64,000 nt of DNA from Ryuthela nishihirai (GCA_038380435.1 JAWZYU010000008.1:75406020-75470019); one strand, 5' to 3'. Shown: positions 25,282 to 37,737, numbered from the stretch's first letter. The notes: generated by a model not told the origin, from the letters alone. Numbers and translations: made by a program.

Positions 25282-26468
25282 ACCGTATATTTCTGCAGAT
25301 AAGACGATAATCATAAAAAAAGGCCCCCAAAATCCGGGTTGTCTTATAGGACAGATACAAAAAAAAATTAGATTGAAATTTATATAAATTGAAACCATTA
25401 TAAAATAAAACAAATCACTCACCAATGTATTTAAAATCCTGCAAAATCCTCACATTCATCATCTAAGGCAAATAGCTCCTCAAGTACATCCTCACTTTCG
25501 TTGTTGAAAAGCTCGTCATATGGGTCCCATTCTGTACCTAGCGAGTCGATTTCCGCTTCGTCATCAGTATCCCATAACAAATCGTCCTCAGTGCCATCCA
25601 TAGCATTAGAAATCCCATACTTTTTGAAGGATTTGATCACTGTTTCGACTTTCACTTTTTCCCATGATTTGATCACGAAATCACACAACACATCAAGTGA
25701 CGCAGCCCGCATAGCTCCACCTTTCGTATACGACTTTTTGCCACTCATCATCCAGTTATTCCATTGTTCACGCATGTGATCTTTGAATGGTTTATTCAGA
25801 GAGACGTCTAAGGGTTGTACCATCGAAGTTAAACCACCCGGTATAACAGCAATCTTAGTATTGTTCCGTGCTAAGCGATTTTTAGTGTTCTCAGTTACGT
25901 GACTGCGAAACATATCCCACACCAACAAACTGTGTTGATTTCGTAGAGCATCTGGTCGCCTCTGCCACACATTTTCCATCCACAATTTTACACCATTCTC
26001 GTCCATCCATCCCTTTTCATGAAAATGTACGAAAATGCCTGGCGGGAATTTTATTTTAAGAGTAGTTTTTCTCTTGAAAATGACCATGGGTTTTAACTTT
26101 GTTCCATCTGCCATGCATGTTAATACTACTGTAAACCTGGTCTTTTCATGGCCTGTACTTCTTACTTTAACAGTTTTTACGCCTTTTTTTTCCACAGTTC
26201 TATTGTTTATCATGTCGAAGTTAATCGGTGTTTCATCCATATTTCCAATATTAGATAATGGAAAGTTATATTTCTGCCTCATACCAATAACAAACTTGTG
26301 AAAACTCGTGACTTTATGGTCAAGATCTTGTGGTAATTTCTGCGCATTTTTTGTTTTTTGTTGTATTACCAGATTTTTTCTGTTCATGAAACGATTGCAC
26401 CAACCTACTGTTGCTTTAAATTCTTTGCCTTGTTCTGGATTGGCCCGTGCCCACTCAATGCATAAGCC
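25282..26468 (-). pseudogene. pogo/Tigger-type transposase, 5' truncated
   Basis: A long open frame runs from 26468 to 25431. It starts within CIEWARANPEQGKEFKATVG and WCNRFMNRKNLV, the end of the DNA-binding part. It then has a DDE domain with GNMDETPINFDM (Asp 1), LLVWDMFRSHVTENTK (Asp 2) and GGLTSMVQPLDVSLNKPF (Asp 3, 35 residues after Asp 2), and an acidic tail (EDVLEELFALDDECEDFAGF). All three catalytic Asp are kept with no stop. A terminus-like TACCGTATATTTCTGCAGA with ATAAGACGAT lies at 25282-25310, on the 3' side only. The N-terminal helix-turn-helix half and the other terminus are missing. An AG (GATTAG) precedes the open frame, so splicing into it is possible. Confidence 0.85.
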
Positions 26469-26788
26469 CTAATCATATTTCTTGCTATGTTGCAGTTAAA
26501 CAGCAAACATACTAATTTTAATAGCACCTTTTTAAAACAATATAGTGGAAAAAGAGAGTAATTTTGTTCTGAAATAATAACCACATTCTGAAATAACTAA
26601 TGAACAGAATATAACAAGGAATCTCTTAAACAAAGGAGCATTTAATTCTACATTCTATATATAGATTTCATCTATATATAGATTTCCCTAAAACATTTTA
26701 ACAAACTGCAAAACAATTTAAAAACCAGAAATATACTAAAAATCCTAACACTTAGATATATACATTCTTATGAAATGATGCATATACA

Positions 26789-27632
26789 TAGTAAGGTCCA
26801 AAAGTTTCCAGCCTAAGAGTATTAAAGAGGTAATAGAATCAAACAATAATTTTTATTTTTCAATATAATTACCCTTTATTTCAATACACTTTTTAAAACG
26901 ACTAATTAATTTTTCTATACCACTGAAAAAATAATCTGAATTTTTGTCCTTAAAATGGTCTAAAACTGCAGAAATGATTTCATCACTTGTAAATTTTTTC
27001 CCACGCAGATCCGACTTCAATTTTGAAAACAAAAAATATTCACTAGGCTGTAAGGTGGGTGATTTAATTCCTGGAAACCACATTGCTGAATAGGAGCCTT
27101 CGCAGCAACTGAAGTGTGCACTGGCACATTGTCGTGCAATAACTTCACTCCCCGGGACAGCTTTCCTCGGCATTTCTCTTCGATGGTATCCTTCAATTTG
27201 TACATTAATGATGCATAATATTCACCAGTAACTATAGTATTTCATTCCTTAAAGTCAACTAGTATAATCCCATCTTAAAATAAAAAAGAAAATTTTTTTA
27301 ATTAAAAAAGTAATAAAAATTTAAAAATAATAAAAATTAGAGAACATTTTTAAAATAAAAAAATATTTAAATCTAAACATCATTTAATCTCTGTAGGGCT
27401 TTTGTCTTCTTTCATCAAAAATTTAATGACCACATAATACTCAAGTTTAAACATTTTAAAATATTGGGCAACAGCACTTCTATCTGCCATGCCAGCTGGA
27501 GTGCTACTGATGCTAGAGCTGCAAAATTTTAACTGCAGTGCAACAAAATATAGGGTGGGGGGTTGACGGAGTTAGAACTGTCAATTTCTGTTCTAACATG
27601 CTCCAGCTGAAAACTTTTAGACCTTACTATGT
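26789..27632 (-). mobile_element. mariner-type element, internally deleted
   Basis: The ends TAGTAAGGTCCAAAAGTTT (left) and AAACTTTTAGACCTTACTA (right) are inverted repeats with TA flanks. On the minus strand, 27490-27388 encodes the N-terminus (MADRSAVAQYFKMFKLEYYV). 27245-26853 encodes the C-terminus in two frames (KLLHDNVPVHTSVAAKA, then FLFSKLKSDLRGKKF and FFSGIEKLISRFKKCIEIKG). The central region including the first catalytic Asp is gone. Confidence 0.82.
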
Positions 27633-27735
27633 ACATATTGCATTTAATCTTTGTAAAATATTAATATGGTTTGACTACATTAATTATTTGGGTACACTTT
27701 ATGCTTAGCAAGAAATTTTTGAGATATTTACTTAC

Positions 27736-27886
27736 CCCAAAGTTCGATGCGGCAAATCTATCACTTGCTGATACTGCAGACGAAGCTGCAGTATGTGCAT
27801 AGTAAGCATTAATATTAGCTAGCAATGTGCTCATTACAGCAGGAACACCTTGGCACATATATTTAGTGGACAGGCAGTGGAAGTGT
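27736..27886 (-). CDS. unc-13: unc-13 exon W7: MUN domain
   Basis: Encodes [40 protein letters not shown] and [10 protein letters not shown]. This is one of the most conserved blocks of MUN ([24 protein letters not shown]). The acceptor is AATAG and the donor GTAAGT. The first base completes Thr from the preceding exon and the exon leaves in phase 0. The start of the exon is set by the split codon, since no methionine is expected here. Confidence 0.96.
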
Positions 27887-29762
27887 CTATTATAGGAAGA
27901 AAAAAATTAAATGCACATGGATATTTACATTGAAAGAATTTTCTCAAACTAATGCAATCAGTAAAAATTTCATTCAGCGTACACCTCATGTATAGTGGGG
28001 AAAAAATTTATATTTAAATATATGCAGTTAGATCCCATGCATTTTTTTTTTTACAGACTCAGCCCTATCTCCACTAAACCCTAATATGTAGTAATACAGC
28101 TACCATGGTTCAGCAGAACCAGGGCTTGATAGGGTTGTGCACAACACATTATTTGTGCTCCTTTTAATTTTTTCCAAAAAAAAAAAAAAGAAAAATTAAG
28201 GAGGGGGGGGGGGTTGCTGGAAAGAAGTATTACAACAGGACTCAGAGTCATCTTGCTGTACTACTGTTTATAAAAAATACATAACAAATATATTACCAGG
28301 TATCCAATAATAAACTACATCCTATTTCCATAGAGGAGGACTAACATAATTGGTGTCTAATAAAAGAAGTTTTATGGCCAAAGCAAATATGTAAAAAATA
28401 CGAAAACATTTGTTTCCAAGAGAAAAATAGGAAAACAATATAACAAAAAAAAATATGAAACATATCATATAAATGTAATAGCAAATTTATTTTTGTTTTC
28501 AATTTTGACTGTAGTTTTGTGTATGTGTTTACCTCTATTCTGAAAAAAGACCAAAAATTTTTAAAAAATTACAATCTTGTCTGCTCAAATAGAATGAATT
28601 TATTTTCAAGGAATGGCTTAGAAAATAAAAGATATTCTAGTGCTAAAGGAGTGTGGTGGCTGTAACCTCTCTCCATGGGTATGCCACTGATTCAGTAGTT
28701 CTATCAGAAAATACAATTTTACTCTCAAACAAAAACCTGAAAATTTTCATGCACTAATGATAACTGAACAGATTCTATCCTTTCTTTAAATATAAAACTA
28801 AGTTCTATTATTTTAAAATTCAACTAGACAAGAACCTGTTATACATATATGTTACAGTGATATTTCTATATATTTCATAATTCTGCATACATATATCAAT
28901 AAAAATGCTTTAAATTTAATTTTAGGAATCAAAAACACCAACAAAAAATACACTATCCCAATATGTTTAGGATGAAAATCTATTATCATCTCATCTCAAT
29001 TAACATTTTACATAGAATTATAGAATTCTAAATATAAGTTTACTGCACTGATTTGGTGATCAAAAAGTGGCTAGCCTGTCTTAGCAATCCATTTCACATA
29101 GGGGTTTTGAAACAGTGACCATTTGGTATTTTGGGCCAATGCTTCACAGGAATTGAGAACAGTCTGTTTATCAACATGGTTCAAGTTTTTTCCATTGATC
29201 AGACCCAGGGGTGAAGTTCTTAGGTATTTCCTTGGGATATTATACATATAATAATATAATGCCAATACTTTATACATAGTACTCATAATTACTATGATAG
29301 TACTCATAATTACTGGATATTGGATAAAAGTGCACATAACCCAAAATGTTTTTCAGCAAATGTAGTAAATGTTGTATGAGAAGGTATTGTGACATGAATA
29401 ACAAGTGGGATAATGATGAAATCATGTATACACTTAAGTGCAGCATCTGACAATGAGTACCATAATGGAGGTGATGCAATTAGGAAACAGGTGATGTTAA
29501 AAAGCATATAATCACCCTGATAAACCATGCAACACGTTCACATATTATTGAAGTGGTTGTTGATGAGACTTCAGGGTAATAAAGTACACTAATCTAAAAG
29601 AGAAGATCTGAATTTATGGAGGATTCTGGGATTTGTTGCAGTCCCACAATTTGTTCCCCCCGGGCATCCCATATGTCTCCAATTGAATAAAGGTTTGAGG
29701 ATCTGACTTGCCACTCTATGAATATTTCACTTTCAAGGAAATCATCAACTACATGAGGCCTA

Positions 29763-29860
29763 TGAAAAAATTTGGTTTGTCCTGAGTGGGATTTGAATCT
29801 ACATCTCCCAGAAGCATGCCAGACATCATAACCACTAGACTATATCAGGGCTGAGAGCAT
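29763..29860 (-). repeat. tRNA-like SINE remnant
   Basis: GAGTGGGATTTGAATCTACA followed by TCTCCCAGAAGCATGCCAG and ACCACTAGACTATATCAGG resembles, in the same order, the left arm at 61575-61653 (GGGACTTGAACCCGCATCTC). A decayed single copy. Confidence 0.45.
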
Positions 29861-30087
29861 GCCTGAAAAGCCTCACATAGGGCACAAGTATCTCATCTCT
29901 GTACTGCTGAGCATTTAGTGTCTCCCTGAATGATGTCAAGCACTGTGCAGTCAGTCATCATGATACCAATTAGGCTATAACATATTAAATGAGCTCTACT
30001 GTTGAAGGAATGGGGAGATACAAACATTAGTCTTCTTTGCACAGTATGTCTCAACTGTCATATCCCTGTGGCCACTGATAGCTCATC

Positions 30088-30305
30088 AGATGGGTTGTTT
30101 TACCTCTGAGGGTGTCTTTTTTGCACATAGTGGGTTACATGGCCAGGTCACAAGGACCTAAAAGTCTCAGAGAAGGGTGAGAGAAGGGGACTCACTTGAT
30201 AGCTGTTATGAGATGGATGGTAGCTATCCAGAGTGTTCTTTAATGTGCACATGATATGGCTCTCCTGTACTCAGGGCCACAGCTTTACATCCCATCCAAT
30301 GGAAG
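30088..30305 (-). repeat. SINE-A, diverged partial copy
   Basis: GGGTTGTTTTACCTCTGAGG, ATGGCCAGGTCACAAGGACC and ACATCCCATCCAATGG match the tail and body of SINE-A. The tRNA-like head is missing. Confidence 0.75.
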
Positions 30306-31181
30306 TGCATTAGACAATTACCTTGATGCCATTTCACTATGTATCATCTCGTTGTTAAAGACATAGGTCATCCTGAGCAGTAGTAACCATGGGATAACCT
30401 TGTCCTGGTCTACAACTAATCTCTTTTTATTTTTTGATATTGTCTCATCTCAAGTGGACATTTTATAGTACATGCAAGTCTCTGAAACTTCAGTCAGAGA
30501 TTGACCCCCTTCCATCCTGTCTATTAGTCTCCACCATATACAATCATAAAATCCCAAACAAATAACCACTGTACATAATTGTCCATATGTAATCTCTCTG
30601 TGACATGGTGGAATCAAACTGTTACCTAAGTTAATGCCAAAATGGAAATGAGTGGCAACCACAGCCACACTCTTTTACAGTAGCCCTAATTTGCATACTC
30701 ATAGTCATCTCAGTTAAAGTTGCATTTATTATTGTCTTCCCCATTCCAAAAGTATATGCAAACTACATTTCATGTCAATCCCTTATATCGTTTCTGAGAT
30801 ATGACATTATCCTTTAATTTTAAACACTTGTGAAAAATGCAATATTTACAAGTTTTGCTTAATTCACACTTCAAGAGACAAGTGCCAATCTTGGTTTAAC
30901 CAAGATTTAACATATAAATCTAGTGCAAATAGCTGCAAAGAGCTTTCACTTTAACCCCACTTGATGCTTGGCAGAATTAGTGCCAATATTGCAGGTTTTT
31001 GTGCACCATCAGAATTTTACCATTGCTTTGATCTAAATATTTCTATAGAATATGAATAGGTAATCAGCCTATTTAACATTCAAATTATTTATATATTTTT
31101 ATACTGGAAAGACATTATTTATTTGGACAGTTTAAAACTAGAAAATATCTATCAACTTATTGAAATGAAAAGTTAACATAC

Positions 31182-31279
31182 GTCATTGCTTGATAGATAG
31201 ATTCAATACCATATCGCATTGCAAATTCATCTACTATATCTTGAGCAGGCTGATCAAAATAAACTTTCCATGCATCATC
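31182..31279 (-). CDS. unc-13: unc-13 exon W6: MUN domain
   Basis: Encodes [20 protein letters not shown] and then [12 protein letters not shown], matching the invariant DDAWK...DEFAMRYG...IYQAM block of Unc-13 proteins. The acceptor is TATAG and the donor GTATGT. The last two bases (AC) are completed to Thr by the A that opens the next exon. Confidence 0.95.
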
Positions 31280-33327
31280 CTATAAAAAGACAAATATTTT
31301 ATATCAAAATGTAATAGTTTTAACTTTTAATATTTGATGTTCACCATTACTAGAGTAATAAGATAAACTTCCACTGCATCTTAAGATCTAAATAACTTAA
31401 GTTATAAAGGCTTATAAGATCAAATATCTTTAGTTAAAAATACAGAAACAACTCTTTTCAATAGTGAGATCAGGGGTGAAACTAATGTTGGAGAAGGCAG
31501 TGCAACACACTGAGGACCCTTTGGGGGGCCCTGGTCCACCCTTTGGGGTTGGAGGTTCCCCCATTTTATGCAATATGATAGAGGGCTCACTCAAATATTT
31601 TGTACAAAGGCCCATGACAATCTAATTTTGCTACTGGGTAAGATAAAGCTTCCAATAGTAATTATCTGCCTCCATTGTGAATCAGTTAGTCAAAAAATAT
31701 ATAGCAGAAGACTAGCATATTTGAGAAACATTATACTCAGTTACAATTCATCTATTAGAGCACCTCAAACACTGAATCACCAAAACACACACAAAAAAAT
31801 ATTAAATGCAGTTGAAATTTAATATTTATCATTTGTCTTGTTTAAAAGCATATAACAGATTTCTTATATTTGTGAGATATATAGGATCTCAAACAAATTG
31901 TGGATTGATTGCCAATGTGATATTGTAGTATCACATGATAATTTGTGATGTATAGTTAGTGACTGAGATTGTAAAGGGGTTCAATCATACATATACAGTA
32001 TAGTACACATGTATAATAGAAGAATAGAGACATATATATATATTATTTCACTGCACATATGCATATCAATGATTTACCTGTCTTATAGAAGTAACCCTTT
32101 CATTCCCATAAAATAATTTTATTTATTAAAAAATTAAATCATTTCTATACTATTTACAATTATTCTACTAAGAGCACATTACCACTCTTTGCAGCACACA
32201 GTCAGAATTGATAATTGGGTTGACAGATTCAGTGCAATAATTTTTCACATACATACAGTCATCCATCCCTATAGTAGAAAGCCATAGGTTCAATCATTCA
32301 AGAAATTCCTTACCCTGGAACTTCTGCATAATGACACAGTATTTGATTCATTCACAGTGTGGCATGTTAAAACTTACTGTTGTATTTGGCATAGCACAAT
32401 TGTGTTTTGTTTTGAGAAGTAACACTAGCCTTGGTATTTTCTGATGTAATCACTGTTAGACTAGTTCAGTTGATAACCAGATTAGCATCATCTTTGGCAT
32501 ACACCTTTATAGCATAGTACTACATGGCAGTGTTATGGATTGTTCTTCATTGGCAATTGGCATTTGCTCTTCACATTTCCTCATTCTATGTGACACTTCC
32601 ATAGCTTGCCTTTGATGCTCATGCAATAAAGTAAGATACCTTCCTGTCATCTATCTTCCTAAATTTCTGACATGTGCTTTTTATCTTTGTAATTTCTGGT
32701 CTGTATGTATTTAGACAGTTTATTGGTAAAAAATATATATCAACTTATTGAAATGAAATGATAATGCACAGCACTGCTTGATAGTCAATAATAATAAAAT
32801 ACCTCCTCAAGCAGCTGCTTGCCTCAAGGTCCCAAGTTCGATCCCATGTTCCCACATGGGATCGAACTTGGGACCTTGAGGGAAGTCAGCAAGGGCTGCT
32901 GAGAGGTAGGTCTAAACATGTTAAACTCATTTCATCTTGATATGATGCCAACTTTATAGCTATGCAGATTACTTTTCTAATGCCCAACAAAATTTCACAC
33001 TGTATATATGTTGTTTATTACTAAAAGTTGGCTACATTTATTTATTGTAAGTTGACTTATGCTGGATGTATACTTTAGTTTTGCTGATGCTGTATTTAAT
33101 TAATAAAAATCATATGGTTTCTTCCAGTTTTTGTGTAATGTTCTAGTTTAGTTCAGGTCCTGCTTAACATAACATAAAATTGCTGTACATTTAAACAATA
33201 CACACACATAAATATATTTAAAATATACATATTTACAAAATCCTTATGCATATAAGTGCAGTAATAAGTTATAATAAAATACATAAATATAGGAGCAAGC
33301 ATTTTTAAAATCAAAATATCAACCTAC
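31280..33327 (-). other. unc-13 intron W5-W6
   Basis: A 2.0-kb intron. The only structured part is a SINE-B tail joined to a 27-bp-arm palindrome carrying a tRNA B-box-like core (about 32795-32880). The rest is AT-rich and unrecognised. Confidence 0.65.
32795..32880. repeat. SINE-B tail joined to a tRNA B-box palindrome
   Basis: AATACCTCCTCAAGCAGCTG is the SINE-B 3' end. It is followed at 32823-32880 by a palindrome with exact 27-bp arms starting CTCAAGGTCCCAAGTTCGAT and a TCCC loop. The core CAAGTTCGATCCCATG is B-box-like. Confidence 0.85.
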
Positions 33328-33393
33328 ACCCTTCGCTTCTGGCAGTTTAACATCACCATTTTCATTCTGTTCACACAAGTAGTGGAAAAGATT
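33328..33393 (-). CDS. unc-13: unc-13 exon W5: start of MUN domain
   Basis: A 66-bp exon, phase 0 at both ends, encoding NLFHYLCEQNENGDVKLPEA followed by KG. It begins the MUN domain, the helical rod that binds syntaxin and the SNARE machinery. HYLCE resembles the insect form and the middle (QNENGD) is the usual variable loop. The acceptor is TTTTCAG and the donor GTAGGT. Confidence 0.92.
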
Positions 33394-33499
33394 CTGAAAA
33401 TAAAAACTTATGTAATTCTTTATTAACTATTTCCAAAAACTCATAAATAGTCAGCACCTAATCTAACCTATAGATTAACAACAATTTAAGTTAGGAGAA

Positions 33500-33575
33500 A
33501 AATTCACTTTAGATGGAAGGGATGTAAACCACGACCTTCTGACAGTGGTGGACTGGGCTGCTAGGACACTGGGAG
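33500..33575 (-). repeat. possible tRNA-like SINE remnant
   Basis: GGAAGGGATGTAAACCACGA and CCTTCTGACAGTGG resemble the GGGAT-TGAACC-TGACCTCC pattern of the tRNA-like heads at 11400 and 41400. Weak, single copy. Confidence 0.25.
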
Positions 33576-34261
33576 AATCCCCAGTATGCCGGTCACAAAA
33601 TCTTACCTTGAGGCTGGTTGGTCAGTAGTTGTTTTTAAATTAAAAAATAATGGGCTAAGGACTATGGTTAAATGTGGTGAACTGGCTAGTGGGAAATGTA
33701 AAAGAATTGAAATCTCATGGTTATGCAGTGTAGACCTTTGGGCCTGAGATGCAAAACAGACAGAGGCAGACACAAAGGAAGATGATGTTGCTTTGCAGTA
33801 ATGCAAAATAAAAAAAAAAACATTGGGACAAAAGTTTAAAATTGACTTTTTTTCAATTTAAAAAAATATGTATTATATTGAAGCTAATTGTCCAGTGTAT
33901 CTGTAATACTATTTTTTATTTTTAAATAATATGTACCTTAATTTTTTCACTCCTAAATTTAACATATTGAGAAATTAAGCTTTTCAACTAAAAGGCTGAT
34001 TTTTTTGTTTGTCGTGATTAATTTTAATAGTTTTATTTCCAACTATGCGAAACTGTCCAAAAGATTTTAAAAGTATTTTTCATATTTTTATGATAGCATA
34101 AAATGAAAAGGAATTGTGTGTAAAGAGGTTTAGGCATGTAAAGTGAACTTTCATGTAAAGTGAAAAACAGTAAAATTTCCACGATTCCCAAGCTAAATTG
34201 CATATTATGCTAATCATCAGATTGTAACCTTTGCAATCTGCAAAAAATCAGTTGCTCCTGG

Positions 34262-34425
34262 GTAAATAATAATAAATACCCTGAAGCAGCTGCTTGCCAC
34301 AGAGGTCTGACAGGAGCCTGTCAGTTTAATATGCCATAGAAAAGATCTGTGAGGAAGGCATGACCTCAGCAGAAGGACATATATACATTCATGCCTTACC
34401 AAGTGCCAGGCCAGGATTTCCCATA
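34262..34425 (-). repeat. SINE-B relative, partial
   Basis: AATAAATACCCTGAAGCAGC, TTGCCACAGAGGTCTGACAG and CTCAGCAGAAGGACA match, in reverse, the SINE-B body at 43350-43466. The tRNA-like part is replaced by unrelated sequence after CATGCCTTACC. Confidence 0.75.
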
Positions 34426-34734
34426 AGGCACTAGCCTATGGGAACCAACATAATGGAAGCACCATCATTTAAATGCTACAATATGTTCATTTATAAAGCT
34501 ATTTTTTTTTACCAAAAACTGTTGTAAAAGATAAATTGTAGATCTGAACCAAATTTATCCAGTTTTCGATTTTAGAAAATGTACCTTAATATTTAAAGTG
34601 TACTAAAACTAAAATATTTGACAACTGATGCTGCTCTTACATTCATTTTCTATACACTGTTTCAAAACTGATGCAATGTGAAAAACATTACTCAGCCTTC
34701 CAAAATTACATTTAATTCAGTAAAGAATTTGTTA

Positions 34735-34995
34735 TAACTTTGAGGTAAATTCTTACAATTTTATGTAACACTGATGTAATAACAATACTGATGTTAAATG
34801 TTTTAGTTCCCAGATCTTTTTAAATAGCAAAACAAATATTTCTGAAAACTACATTTCAGGAAGTTATCGAAATTTTCAAAATTTTTTTTGAACATTTTGC
34901 TACAAAATGATTAATTCAGAGTTAAGGAGCTTTGAATATAGTTTTCCATTCACACAATGTAGAAATGACTCAATATTTTGATAATCTAGTGTAAT
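34735..34995 (+). mobile_element. MITE-D, right arm
   Basis: GTTAAATGTTTTAGTTCCCA, TTCTGAAAACTACATTTCAG, GTTAAGGAGCTTTGAATAT and CCATTCACACAATGTAGAAA follow the right arms at 40925-41100 and 48830-49010. Diverged. Confidence 0.55.
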
Positions 34996-35227
34996 TTCTA
35001 CATTCTAGCAAACACAAAGCAAATAAGAAAAATGTTTAAATCCCAAATGAATAAATCAATTTTTAAATGTTACTGTGAATTGAATATTTCAAGTTATGTG
35101 CTATATTTAATATTAATTTATTATGCTAATTTTACTATTTATTAATAAAACCATGTTACGCATCATTAAAAATTCTACATCCATTTCAATTACCTTATTT
35201 TCTATGTGGCTGTGAAAGTAAAATAAT

Positions 35228-35342
35228 GGGGGGGGGGGGAGTTTTGCGGAGATAAGTCTCAATGCTGACCCAGATGGGGCTCGAACCAGGGAACTGCAGA
35301 TTACGAGTCTGGCACACTACTGGCTGAGCTACCCCTGCCCCT
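35228..35342 (-). repeat. SINE-A tRNA-like head only
   Basis: On the minus strand GGGGCAGGGGTAGCTCAGC, then GTAATCTGCAGTTCCC and GGTTCGAGCCCCATC give the A and B boxes of SINE-A. The copy ends after the CTCCGCAAAACTC body start. A G-run joins it to intron. Confidence 0.8.
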
Positions 35343-36384
35343 TCTGCATAAGGAGACAATGCATAACAGTGTTATTCAGATGTACACATTTTAAGCTACA
35401 TCTTATGTTAACTTCTCAAAATGTATACCAGTTATGCATATATAATATGCACTGTATACACAGTGCATAGATTTCAATGCACCATCTTGCTTGTTTTAAA
35501 CAAGTGTTTATTCCCAGTTGGATCATTTCAGAATGTTCTTGTATGTATGCAGTAGCATTCATAATATAAGAATTCCTTTCTTATCTGTCATCAAGCAAGG
35601 TTAGGCGAAGACATATTGGCAACCAAGGTATTGGACCAGCATGACCAATCTACTGAATCCTTTAATGATGATTCAAGTAATCTGCAACTTGATAACCAAA
35701 ATACGAAGGTGTCCCATCATTATGAAAAAAAAAATCATCCTGAATCTTTGTCTCCAGAGATATATTCTATATTAAAAGCAACAATTCATTTCTGAGGAAG
35801 TTCAGGTAATTAGAAGCATTTAAATATTGTTCCAAGACGAATAGCCCAATCATCAAATTTCCAATCTTACCACACCAAACAGTCACTGATAATTAATGAG
35901 GAAAGTTGCTTGCAATGGTTGTAACACTCCCAAAAATTAATTGGAACATAAGTGGAAAAATTTCACTTAAACTCATGAACTTGTCCAATATAAAGTTCAA
36001 CTAAAGTAAATCTATTCTGCTCAAGGAGAAAAAAATAAGCCAAAAGCAATATCAATAAAAATAAAATTATTGAGTTTAACTCACCGAATATACAGGCCAA
36101 ATTACAAAGCATCAAAATTTTCACCTCACAAAAAAATCAATGCATTTATTAAGTTTAACTCACCAAATATGCAAGTCAAATTACAAAACATCAAAATCTT
36201 CACCTCACAACAAATCAACTTCTCTACCTTTCCACCAACTACACTACTCTACAACTCTTCCCCTTCACCAACTATCACTCAACTGCCTCACACCGGCTTA
36301 AGGCAAATGCTGGCATGGGCCTACTATCATGTCTGTGAGCCAATTTGCATAGCTACTTGTACATTAGTGATTGTGTGTAGTGAT

Positions 36385-37239
36385 TGTGATGTGTGTATTA
36401 CCCATTCACTTTTACTTTTCTTTAACCAGTTTTTGCTCTATTTATGTTGTTATTATCATTTTGGGCATTTCTTTAAGTTGAATCATCATTTTTACTTCAC
36501 CCACACCACTAGAGGAGTTGTGCATGTGCAACTCCGATTTTCAACTGACAGCCGCTAATGCATGTGGAAGGACACACCTCCTCTTACATCATAGCTAGTG
36601 CTAGCATGTGATCATCAAATTATGGAAATGTACTTTCCCAGTGTGCAACACACAGTATCAGTTGCACACCACGTGTAATTAAGTGACGTTAGGTCATGAA
36701 GTTGTTAGTAAGAGACAGTAGTCAGAATGAGACAGCTGAAATGTTAGAATGTTGGTGAGAGTTTTATTGGCGCTCAGAGGAGCGATTTTGTTTGACTGGG
36801 CAATTAGTTGCTCAGATAAATTCGTAAAAAGAATTTTCACTTTGGTGAATTTAGATTTTTGGAAATAAACTTTGTTTTATGAATAGTTTTTGATTTTCTA
36901 ATTTTTTCTTTTGAGCAGATTTTGACTAGAATTAACTTTAATTTTTTTGATTTGAATTATTTTACTAACGTTTATTATGAGGTCATTCAGCAGCTCTTTA
37001 AGGTGCACAGTTCTCATGCACATGAGACCATGGCTTAATGTCCCATCTGATGGATGGCCTTTCCAAGCACAGCAGAAATTAATCACAGTTGGAACCTGGG
37101 AACTGCAGGTTATGAGTCTCTTTAACTTTATTGACAAGATTAATTGCCTGGCACCTGAGCTATCCAATAATTTAACATACATTTTGGATCAGCTACAAGG
37201 TCCATAGCAAAGAAAGTAGCATATATTTGGAGCATTACA
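36385..37239 (+). mobile_element. solo LTR, copy 2, with a SINE piece inside
   Basis: Begins TGTGATGTGTGTATTACCC and ends GGAGCATTACA, with exact 4-bp flanks TGAT (36381-36384 and 37240-37243). Homology to 18567-19292 includes TTTTACTTTTCTTTAACCAG and CAAGATTAATTGCCTGGCAC. A SINE-A-like piece (36977-37120) sits near the 3' end. It is clearly more diverged than copy 1. Confidence 0.78.
36977..37120 (-). repeat. SINE-A-like fragment inside the LTR
   Basis: GGTCATTCAGCAGCTCTTTA, CTTAATGTCCCATCTGATGG and AACCTGGGAACTGCAGG match 37860-38010, a diverged SINE-A branch. Body and half of the tRNA-like head are present. Confidence 0.65.
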
Positions 37240-37339
37240 TGATGACACAAGCAGTTATGATCTTGACACAGCCATATAGCAGCTGTTAATGAAAATGAGT
37301 TGCTGATCTGCATCTTATTAATGGAGCATCACTGAGAGT

Positions 37340-37432
37340 TCAAATAAAAAAAAAAGATCCTCAAATAATAACTATAGCATAAATAAATTAACTGGTTAAG
37401 GAATGTAAAAGTGAATGGTGAACCATCACATA
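37340..37432 (-). mobile_element. LTR fragment (5' end)
   Basis: On the minus strand TGTGATGGTTCACCATTCAC and ACATTCCTTAACCAGTTAAT equal the start of the LTR family. It is truncated after about 90 bases. Confidence 0.6.
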
Positions 37433-37737
37433 GCCCCAGAAGGATTATTGGCAGGCCACAAGTGCGAATTTTTGTTTATTGCTAATTCCATCTGAGCTAA
37501 ATTGTGCTTACTACTGAATAGTATGCAGTTAAGACTATAGTGATGCAACAGTATCCACTGGCAAACATAATTGTGATGAGTGTAATAATCTAGTTTAAGA
37601 TGCCTGAACATTTTGTAAAGATAAGGAAGTAAACCTTAATCATAACTGTGATGTGGATTTATCAGTTTGATTAACTTAAAAATAGTGGTCATTATTCTAT
37701 GTTGTACTAGGTACAGTATGAACTCTTCCAAGTATTG

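Larger units (their letters stand above)
27887..31181 (-). other. unc-13 intron W6-W7
   Basis: A 3.3-kb intron. An A-run and G-run occur at 28170-28215, a tRNA-like stretch at 29763-29860 and a diverged SINE-A piece at 30088-30305. The remainder (27890-29060 and 30310-31180) is AT-rich without recognisable content. Minus-strand frames at 29071-29528 are unassigned. Confidence 0.65.

Noticed and set aside
25501..26301. Plus-strand ORFs opposite the pogo transposase
   Set aside because: Antisense to a long minus-strand frame with clear catalytic motifs.
29071..29528. Minus-strand open frames with LINGKNLNHVDKQTVLNSCE
   Set aside because: It looks like the remains of a protein but matches no family I can name, and there are no splice sites or terminal repeats to support it. 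Left unannotated.
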